Part shown: piece after piece, positions 47,803 to 56,000 of the stretch | Layout: the number at the start of each line of letters is the position of its first letter | Numbering within the stretch: the stretch's first letter is position 1 | Source: Verrucomicrobia bacterium UBA1200 | GTDB lineage: Bacteria; Verrucomicrobiota; Kiritimatiellia; RFP12; UBA1067 | NCBI GenBank assembly: GCA_002309765.1 | Contig: DBXY01000052.1 | Coordinates: 98,094-162,093 of the forward strand | Direction of reading: 5' to 3' | Length of the DNA stretch: 64,000 bases | Made by a program: the position numbers and the translations under genes | Notes under the pieces: model-generated | The model's database searches: none | What the model was told of the DNA's origin: nothing | What the model saw: the letters and a program-made list of their open reading frames with translations, nothing else

Positions 47803-50160
47803 ATGAAGAATGCTAAAATGACGAGGATTGGCCACACATTTTTTAAACGCGTCACACGCTCGCATGGCGTGTGGAAGGGTTTGTCGATTGCCACCGCCTT
47901 CATCTTTATGCGGTTCAGCGTTTTTGCGATGAATGAGACGGTCAGCGAGGATCTGGTGCTGACCAACGACTGGGCGGTGGACGGCACCCTAACGGTGGAG
48001 GAAGGCGTGACGGTCGATCTGAACGGCCATACGCTCACGGTGCGGGGCATAGCCGGGGACGGCGCGATCGTCTGCACGAGCGGCGACACCGGCATCCTTT
48101 GCATCGATTCCGACTCCAACCTGACCAACGACTCGGTGGGGTTGTTCGGAAACCTTCAGCTGGTAAAAACCGGAAGCGGGACCTTCACGGCGGCAAGGAA
48201 GTACCAGGGTTATACCGGCGGGACGAAAATCGACGGTGGCGTATTCAAGTACAATTCCGCCGGTTCGCTCGGACAGGCCGGCAGCGCGAATCTCGTTAAG
48301 AACGGGGATTTCGAAAGCGCGTCTATCTCGGGCAAATACGCATACACGACCGGCGCCGAGTGGTCGGCAAACCCATACTGGACCTGCGACGGTGTGAACG
48401 CCGGGCTTGACAAAGGCAAGAACTCGAACACCATGTTTGAGAGTGGTATCGATGTCGGGACATACGCCGCCTATCTGCGAACCGGGAATAACGGAACAAC
48501 TGATTTCGGGGACGGATGGTTCGAGCAAACGATAACCTGTTTCATACCGGGAATCTACCGGCTGGGTTTTGTGAGCATCCCACCGAGCTTGTCCGCGCGC
48601 AGGGGCGCATCCGTCACCGTTACTCTGACAGACACTGTCAGTAACGCCGGGATTTTCACCTTTACCTATTCGGCCGGCTACACCGCCAAAACCGCGATCG
48701 ATGTGCCAATGATAACGATAGCCAAAGCCGGAACCTATGCCCTGCGTTTCTCCCAGAAGGGCAGCGACAAAATTCAGGTAACCGGATTCGATGACATCGT
48801 CTTGGAACAGGTGTCTGACCGCAACCTGATCCGGAACGGGACGTTTGACGAGGCGGATGTCGGATCGCCGGGAAGCACCGTATGGGCCACGTCACCGGAA
48901 TGGACGGCAAACCCATACTGGACGGCGTCCGGAGGCGATGACAGCTCTTACGCCGGTCTTATACCCAACGGTGCCGGCGGATACATCGCCCCATCGACGC
49001 CGGTTGGCAAATACGCGGCAGTTCTGAGAACCACTGCAAATGGCAGCGAAGTGTATATCCGCCAGGCGTTCAGCGTCGCCAAGCCGGGGATCTATCAGTT
49101 GCGATTCTCGTATATCGCCTGCTACCTCTATTCCAATACCAGAGGATCGACGGTGACGGCGAACATCCTCCACGGGGATGAGGTGATAACCGTCGGGGCT
49201 GTCGTGGCGTCGGATACGGGCCGGACGGGTTTCGAGACCACTCTGGTCCTACCCGAAGCGGGGGATTACATTTTGGAATTCCGCCAAACTCCCGGCAACG
49301 GCACCCGAATCACGATGCTCGACGACGTTATACTCCTCCCCATGGTGGATGTGACGGTTAACGAGAGCGGAACGATTGATTTTAACTGTAAGTCGAAACA
49401 TGCGGACTGCCAGTTTATCCTGGCCGGCGGGATGCTGTATAATCCGGGACCGACCGTTCTGAAGTATCTGTTTTTGACGGCGGACTCGACTATGAGTGTC
49501 ATCAACCATTCGGGAATGGGGGCTGACGAAGGCGGCGCAATTATTGATCTGGGCGGGCACAACCTTTCGATAGGGATCCCCTCGGGAATATTCCACCGTC
49601 TTTTTAAAACCGCAATCCTCAACGGAACCATCACCACTTCCGGAGCCGGAACATTGTACCTCGGTGTTGACGGCGGATATGTGGCGGCGACGAATCTCGA
49701 CCTCCATGCCAGTTGCGCGCTAAACATCATTAACGACGTCTCCTTGCGCGATTATAAGACAACCTACACGGGTAACTCCAACTCGGGGACGGCGGAAATG
49801 ACGGTGAGCGGCACATTTACGCCACAAACCGATTGCTTCTACGGCTGTACCCTTCAGGACGGGGTCACGATTGACTTTTCGGAGCGGGAAACCACGCTGA
49901 GTGTCGTCTCGTCGTTCACCTCCGGAAGCAACACGTTGTCATTTGCGCCGTACGCGACAATCATGGTCGATCTGGCCGGAAACGGATCCCGTTTTCTGGC
50001 CAGCGCCGGAAACCCCTATCTTATCAAATGGGATACTGAACCAGCGGACGTAACTTTTGTTTTGGATGAAGCGACGAGGAATAACCACTTCATCATCAAA
50101 CCGGATCAAACCGGATTGCAGCTGATTTACGTCGGCGGCACGGTGATTCTCATTCGATAA
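47803..50160 (+). CDS. Giant-family protein 4: twin jelly-roll domains and conserved C-terminal module with GGTVILIR tail
   Basis: The shortest of the five tailed proteins, 785 residues. A hydrophobic signal or anchor lies near 26-46 (GLSIATAFIFMRFSVFA). After a short strand-repeat region (VDLNGHTLTVRGIAGDG, EKTGSGTF-like VKTGSGTFTAA), two tandem jelly-roll domains of the CBM4/DUF642 type cover about 160-345 and 345-520. Each opens with NL[VI][KR]NG[DT]FES/DE and contains SANPYW/TANPYW and ITC..PGIY or FSVAKPGIYQLRFSY, so an internal duplication. The last 125 residues (from FTPQTDCFYGCTLQDG) match the ends of giants 1 and 5, finishing in GGTVILIR. GGAG lies 9 bases before the ATG at 47803; the reading back to 47767 is excluded. 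It ends 10 bases before the GH2 gene, whose ribosome-binding site overlaps its stop. Confidence 0.8.
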   Translation: MKNAKMTRIGHTFFKRVTRSHGVWKGLSIATAFIFMRFSVFAMNETVSEDLVLTNDWAVDGTLTVEEGVTVDLNGHTLTVRGIAGDGAIVCTSGDTGILCIDSDSNLTNDSVGLFGNLQLVKTGSGTFTAARKYQGYTGGTKIDGGVFKYNSAGSLGQAGSANLVKNGDFESASISGKYAYTTGAEWSANPYWTCDGVNAGLDKGKNSNTMFESGIDVGTYAAYLRTGNNGTTDFGDGWFEQTITCFIPGIYRLGFVSIPPSLSARRGASVTVTLTDTVSNAGIFTFTYSAGYTAKTAIDVPMITIAKAGTYALRFSQKGSDKIQVTGFDDIVLEQVSDRNLIRNGTFDEADVGSPGSTVWATSPEWTANPYWTASGGDDSSYAGLIPNGAGGYIAPSTPVGKYAAVLRTTANGSEVYIRQAFSVAKPGIYQLRFSYIACYLYSNTRGSTVTANILHGDEVITVGAVVASDTGRTGFETTLVLPEAGDYILEFRQTPGNGTRITMLDDVILLPMVDVTVNESGTIDFNCKSKHADCQFILAGGMLYNPGPTVLKYLFLTADSTMSVINHSGMGADEGGAIIDLGGHNLSIGIPSGIFHRLFKTAILNGTITTSGAGTLYLGVDGGYVAATNLDLHASCALNIINDVSLRDYKTTYTGNSNSGTAEMTVSGTFTPQTDCFYGCTLQDGVTIDFSERETTLSVVSSFTSGSNTLSFAPYATIMVDLAGNGSRFLASAGNPYLIKWDTEPADVTFVLDEATRNNHFIIKPDQTGLQLIYVGGTVILIR

Positions 50161-50170
50161 GGAGAAGCAA

Positions 50171-52900
50171 ATGGGAAACGTCCAGACCGATTGCGGGCCC
50201 CGCCCGCATAATACATGCGTTGGCGCACTTAAAAACGCCTCCCCCGCCCTGTTTGCGATGTTGTGGGTGTTATGCGCATGCGCGGACATCCCGTTACCTG
50301 AACACCCTCGGCCGGACTGGAATCGCCAGGAATGGGTCAACCTGAACGGACAATGGGATTTCGGTCTGGAGGAAGGAACGTACGACAGTACGATTACCGT
50401 TCCGTTCGGCTGGGGGTCTGCCCTTTCCGGCGTCAAGGACATCAGGGGAAAAGATACGGGCTATTACCGTCGCAAAATCAAAGTCCCTCCGGAATGGAAG
50501 GGTAAGCGCGTGTTCATTATCGTGGGCGCGGCGGACCATGACACAGAGTTTTCGTTCGACGGCAAACCTCTTGGCCGGCATGTGGGCGGTTACACGCCGT
50601 TTGAGTTCGAGATAACCGACCGGGTGAAGTGGGGTGAGGAGCAAACCGCCGAATTCAAAATATGGGATCCGGACTTTTTTGCCGCACGCGACGGGCATTA
50701 CCTTTTCGGGAAACAGGGTTATGGCAATGTTCGCGGTATTTGGCAGACTGTTTACCTGGAGGCTCGCGGGCAAACCTACTTTGAGTGCGCACGCTTTACG
50801 CCGACCATCGCCAAGTCGTCAGTCCGGGTGGACTTGCGCCTTGGCGGACCGGCTGACGCGCCAATCGTGGCGCAGGTGGCTCTTGACGGAAAGACGTCCG
50901 AGGTTCGGTTCGCGAAAGGCGAAGTCGAAAAGTCCGCAGAGATCGCCATCGCGTCGCCGAAGCTGTGGGACCTTGAGAACCCCTACCTCTACGATATCGT
51001 CATCCGGCTGCCGCAGGACGAAGTCCGCACGTATTTCGGCTTCAGGGAGATCGGCACGGGTATCAATCCGAACGGCGATCCCTATGTGACGCTGAACGGG
51101 AAACCCATCTACCTGCAGATGAGCTTGGACCAGAGCTATCATCCGGAAGGATACTACACTTTCCCCACCGACGAGTTCATGAAGAACGAAATCCTCATAT
51201 CCAAGCAACTTGCGCTATCCGGCAACCGCGTCCACATCAAGGCGGAGGTTCCGCGCAAACTGTATTGGGCGGACAAACTCGGGCTTCTCATTCAAGCCGA
51301 CGTTCCCAATGCCTGGGGCAAGGCCAGCGACGCGATGTTCGATGAGCATTGGAAATGCTTTGAGGAGATGGTGAAGCGCGACTTCAACCATCCCTCGATT
51401 TACCAGTGGACGCTTTTCAACGAAACGTGGGGACTCCTTTCGAAGCGCTTCGGCGAAGGGGGCGGGAAATACGACGACGCGGCAAAGCGGCAAGTCGCGG
51501 AAGCCTACCGTAAAGCGAAGAAACTCGACGCGACGCGAATCGTGGATGACAATTCCGCTTGCAACCGCGACCATTTGGTCACGGATGTAAACTCCTGGCA
51601 CCGGTATTGCCCGGCCTACAGATGGTTCGACAAGCTTGAACGGGTCTGCACCAACACGTACGCGGGTTCCGCCTGTAACTACGTAACCGGATATGCGCAG
51701 AACGGCGTACCGATGATGAACACGGAGTGCGGGAATGTATGGGGGTATGCAGGTTCCACGGGCGACTGCGATTTCACTTGGGATTACCACGCCATGATCA
51801 ACGCCTTCCGCAGCCACTTAAAGTGTTCCGGATGGATCTACACGGAACACCACGACGTAATCGTGGAGTGGAACGGATACGTCCGGGCCGACCGCACTTG
51901 GAAGGAGACGGGGCTTGAAGAGCTTGCGGGCATGAGGCTTGCGGATCTTCACGGCAAGGCGGCGGTCACGCTCCTTGGGACACGCGGACGCGAGATCGGC
52001 GAGGCGGTTAAGCCCGGCGCGGAGGTCAGCATCCCGGTTGGCGTGTCGTTCATCACAGACGAGTTCGCGGGGAAGAAGCTGACGCTTTCGAAAAGCGCGT
52101 GGTGGTTCGACGGGCAAGGGATAAAGCGCGTGGCAAGCGCCGTGCCAGTTGACGGTGAGTTTGTCGCAAAGAGCTGGCAGTGCGAGAAACTTTGGGACGC
52201 CAGATTCGTCATGCCGGACGGCCCCGCGTGCGGTTGCATAGCGTTTAGCCTCATGGCAGACGGGAAGCCCGTCGCGCGTAATTTCTGGTCGTTCTCGACT
52301 GTGGAAAATAGCGCGGAGATGGCAAAGCCTATAGCAGCGGAGTGGTCCGAAGGTACGGCCGAGGTTTTGGGCAGCCTAAAACTGAACGGGTTCGGAAAGG
52401 GATTTTTCGAATACGAATTACCCGTGCCGAAGGAAGGCGGCGTGTTCCGTGCGGAACTTTCGGCGAAGCGCAAAAACTGGAAAGACCGCAAAAACGAGGA
52501 TAGGCAGATCAATTATATGACCGGCAAACGGTCAATAGAGCGGTCGAAGAATTCGAACAGCTATCCGCAGACGAGTACCGAAAAGTTCCCGGCCAACCTC
52601 ACCGTTTTCGTAAACGGTAAAGAGAAGACGACCTGTGTGCTGGCGGACGACCCCGCAGACCACCGCGGCATACTTTCTTGGCTCGCCCAGCCGCATGACG
52701 GACGGCTGCGCGAGGCGGGAAGTTACGGTTATCTCGTAGAAGTGGCGATACCGCCGGAAGCGGCGAGGGATGGAAAGATCGTGATAAGACTGGCGTCGGA
52801 TGCCGGCCTGGCTGTGTATGGCCCGCGTTTCGGACGCTACCCCTTGGGTCCGGCCATCGTTGCGGCACCCGATGGAGCAAAGCCTGGCGGTTCTCGTTAA
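50171..52900 (+). CDS. Secreted GH2 glycoside hydrolase coupled to giant protein 4
   Basis: Family GH2 enzyme of 909 residues. A long polar N-terminus precedes a hydrophobic signal (ALFAMLWVLCACA, about 29-41, with a possible lipobox Cys). The sugar-binding domain shows QEWVNLNGQWDFGLEEG and WQTVYLEARG, then the Ig-like domain, then the barrel with SGNRVHIKAEVPRKLYWADK-type segments, acid/base in TLFNETWGL (Glu418) and nucleophile in MMNTECGNVWGY (Glu519). The C-terminal region from about 620 is beta-rich. GGAG is 7 bases before the ATG and begins at the stop codon of giant protein 4, so the two are on one transcript. Catalytic residues are complete. Substrate unknown. Confidence 0.87.
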   Translation: MGNVQTDCGPRPHNTCVGALKNASPALFAMLWVLCACADIPLPEHPRPDWNRQEWVNLNGQWDFGLEEGTYDSTITVPFGWGSALSGVKDIRGKDTGYYRRKIKVPPEWKGKRVFIIVGAADHDTEFSFDGKPLGRHVGGYTPFEFEITDRVKWGEEQTAEFKIWDPDFFAARDGHYLFGKQGYGNVRGIWQTVYLEARGQTYFECARFTPTIAKSSVRVDLRLGGPADAPIVAQVALDGKTSEVRFAKGEVEKSAEIAIASPKLWDLENPYLYDIVIRLPQDEVRTYFGFREIGTGINPNGDPYVTLNGKPIYLQMSLDQSYHPEGYYTFPTDEFMKNEILISKQLALSGNRVHIKAEVPRKLYWADKLGLLIQADVPNAWGKASDAMFDEHWKCFEEMVKRDFNHPSIYQWTLFNETWGLLSKRFGEGGGKYDDAAKRQVAEAYRKAKKLDATRIVDDNSACNRDHLVTDVNSWHRYCPAYRWFDKLERVCTNTYAGSACNYVTGYAQNGVPMMNTECGNVWGYAGSTGDCDFTWDYHAMINAFRSHLKCSGWIYTEHHDVIVEWNGYVRADRTWKETGLEELAGMRLADLHGKAAVTLLGTRGREIGEAVKPGAEVSIPVGVSFITDEFAGKKLTLSKSAWWFDGQGIKRVASAVPVDGEFVAKSWQCEKLWDARFVMPDGPACGCIAFSLMADGKPVARNFWSFSTVENSAEMAKPIAAEWSEGTAEVLGSLKLNGFGKGFFEYELPVPKEGGVFRAELSAKRKNWKDRKNEDRQINYMTGKRSIERSKNSNSYPQTSTEKFPANLTVFVNGKEKTTCVLADDPADHRGILSWLAQPHDGRLREAGSYGYLVEVAIPPEAARDGKIVIRLASDAGLAVYGPRFGRYPLGPAIVAAPDGAKPGGSR

Positions 52901-52943
52901 AAGCCGCCGAAATAGTTATTAGCCTCCAAAAATGCGTTTCCGC

Positions 52944-52973
52944 TTGAAAAATCGGGCGGAATTTTGATAAGAT
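52944..52973 (+). promoter_or_regulatory. Possible promoter of giant protein 5
   Basis: TTGAAA (52944-52949) and TAAGAT (52968-52973) with 18-bp spacing, about 95 bases before the ATG at 53075. Confidence 0.4.
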
Positions 52974-53074
52974 GTTCCCACCGTTCAAAGATGGGTGTTT
53001 TTAGAAACGTGTTTTGATGTTATTTCATAAGGTTAGTTGCGTTTTTGTATGACACTTTGAGTTGGAGGTAAGTT

Positions 53075-56000
53075 ATGAAGCATAAGCAGCGTGGCTTTGT
53101 TGGTCATATTTTGAACGTGTTTGCGTTCGCGTGCGCTTTTGGCTTTGCGGCGCACGGGACGGACATTCCAGATCGTTACGTGCCGTTGGATTGGGTTGAG
53201 GCGAACGGATCGCAGTGGGTCTTCTCCGACTACACCCCATTATGCACCGACCGGTTCGAGATTTCGGTACAGCTGAAAGATTCGACCGCCACCCAATGCT
53301 TTTTCTGCTCCCGCGGCATCAATACCACTACCGCAACGTTCACGAGTTTCTTGATAAACGGAACATCGTTGCGTTTCGATTACGGATTCAACCAGGGCGC
53401 GCTTTCCGAGTTTAACATTGAGACGGAGGTGGACTACACCATTGTGGCCGACGGATCCACGCGCAAATGCACCGTCAACGGCGAGGAAGTCGAAACCATG
53501 TCGAATGTTAGCGAATTCTGGCCGGCCAGCCCGATCTCGTTCTTCGCTTCGCACACCTCCGGGATGTCGCTCAACGAAAAATCCGGGATGGACAACTGGG
53601 CTAGGTACCGCTTCTATTATTTCCGGGTGTACAATCAAAGCGGCAAGCTGGTGCGCGAGTTCATCCCCGCCGTCGACACCCAAGGCACAAACGCGGTTTC
53701 GCAATGCGGGCTTTACGAGACGCAGACTGGCACCTTCCACCCCAATCTGGGTTCCAAGCCTTTCCCGCTGCTCGGCCACAAAAGCAGCGTCACGCTGGAA
53801 GCGAATGAGGAATGGGACGGTATTACGGCGGCCCGCCACGGAATGGTCATCGACTTGAACGGACACAATCTGCGGCTCCACGCGTTCGACGTGCCGGCCA
53901 CAATCACCAACTCCTCCGCAACCGTCAGCGAACTCCTGCTGGACAACGACGAGGACGCCTCCGACGCTTCGGTTGGCATTTTTGGCAACATAAAGGTGGT
54001 AAAAGAGGGAACCGGGGCCTACTCCGCCGCACATAACCAGCAAACCTTCACCGGCGGGCTGGAAATTCGCGAAGGCAAACTGCTGGCAACCATTAACGGA
54101 TCGAATTTGCCGTTTGGCGCGGAAGGCGGCGAGGTGCGCGTGGGTGCGGACGCCACTATCGACATGCAGGGCAATTTCGACTACGTCAAATATACTTTTG
54201 TCCTGGACGGCAGCACACTTACCAGCTCCGCGTCGCCGGCAAGCGCATGGACAAAAGCGATGGTATCCAACGTTCGGGTCGGCGCGGACTCCACCTTCGA
54301 TTTTGGCGACAAGACATACGGCATTATAAACAGCGGCTACACTACAGCGGCCCTCGACCTCGACGGCCACACTCTGACCGTCAACACCGGCCCAGTCTTC
54401 TATTTCGCCAACACCGTTACAACGGCCGGAACGCTTGTTCTAAACGGCACTTACGAATTTTACCGTTCGCCGTCGGACTTTCAGGCGACCGATCTGATTG
54501 TCAACGGCTGGCTGCACGTCAACTCCAATTGCGGGTACATTAGCGTTGGCAACTGCGTGTTCAACACCCCCCACGCCGAAGCCGCCCACACCTTTACCGC
54601 CGGAATCCGCGCTTACGGCATCCTGCGTCCGAACACCGATTACTTCCACGGGTGCGAGATGCAGGACGGTTCGACGCTCGACTTGAGCGGCCGCACCGGG
54701 ATATTCCACACCACCAGTAAGAATACCGGCACCACAACCGCGATGACCACGATAACCTTTGCGCCCGAAGCCACGGTTACGGTGAACCTGCGCGGACGCG
54801 AGCTTTCCGAAGGGATGTGCATCATGCGTTGGGACACGAAACCCGACGATACGGTCGGTTTCGCGTTTGACGAGGAAACCGCCGCGCTCGGGGCAGATCC
54901 GGTCGTGGCCGAAGACGGTCTATACTACGGAACCGCCGGAACGCCCGCGTCGGTGGCCCGGGCGACCTGGACCGGTGCGGCCGGCGACGGCGATTTGAAC
55001 AACCCGGCCAACTGGTCTTGCGTCAACGCGGCGGGTACTGCGGTCGCCGACGCGCTGCCCGCCGAAACCACCGATGTGACCATCGAGGGCGATGTTTCGC
55101 TCAACGTGCCGCCGGGGGCAAGCATCCCAAGTTCCAAAATCATCTTCAAGGACTGCCGCCTTACTGCGGATTGCGACTGGCGCGGGCTTGGGACGCTGGA
55201 CATTTCCGGCACGATAAACCTCAATGGCAAGACCCTGCGCGTGGCGGGGCTTGAAGGCGGCGGCACCATCACCTCGCCGTTCGATCTCACGTTGCCGGAG
55301 CCGGACCGGGCCAGCACCACCACAACATTATATCGCGGTGTGGCATCGAACCTCTTCAACAACAACTTCGAACGTCAGGTTGACACCGCACACCGCATCA
55401 TCTGCACCAACGCGAACCTTCCGTGCGTGGTGGATTATGATTTTGGCGAGAATACCATTATTACGGCGTACAAGATCCATATCGGTCCCCAAGGCGAGAA
55501 CGCCGAACAAGGCAACCGGGCACCTTCGTCGTGGCAATTCCTCGGATCCATCGACGGAGTGGAATGGGTACTTCTTGACGAACGGGAAGATGTCAAAGGA
55601 TGGCTGGGCTGGGAATGCCGCACCTTTACCTTTGAGAACTCCACACCATACCGGCTCTACCGAATTTACATCACCAAGGCAATGGTACCGGCGGACGGAT
55701 ACATGGAGTTGGTGCAGCTTGAGTACGGTCTTGCCGAAATCGGGTTCGGCACATTGCAGATCGATGTGCCGGCCGACGAAGAAGTCATGAACAACTGCGT
55801 CTTAATCGACGGCAACGTCCGGGTAGAAAAAACCGGCGCCGGTTCGTTCATAGCCTTGAAGTCCCGCCAGACATACAATATGGGGACGCAAATCTCCGGC
55901 GGCTTTGTGCGGTTCGGCACCAGCGACGCGCCGCTCGGCCGCAACCAGATTACCCTGGGCGCCGGGGCCACGCTCGACCTCGGTTCAGGCGTCAACTATT

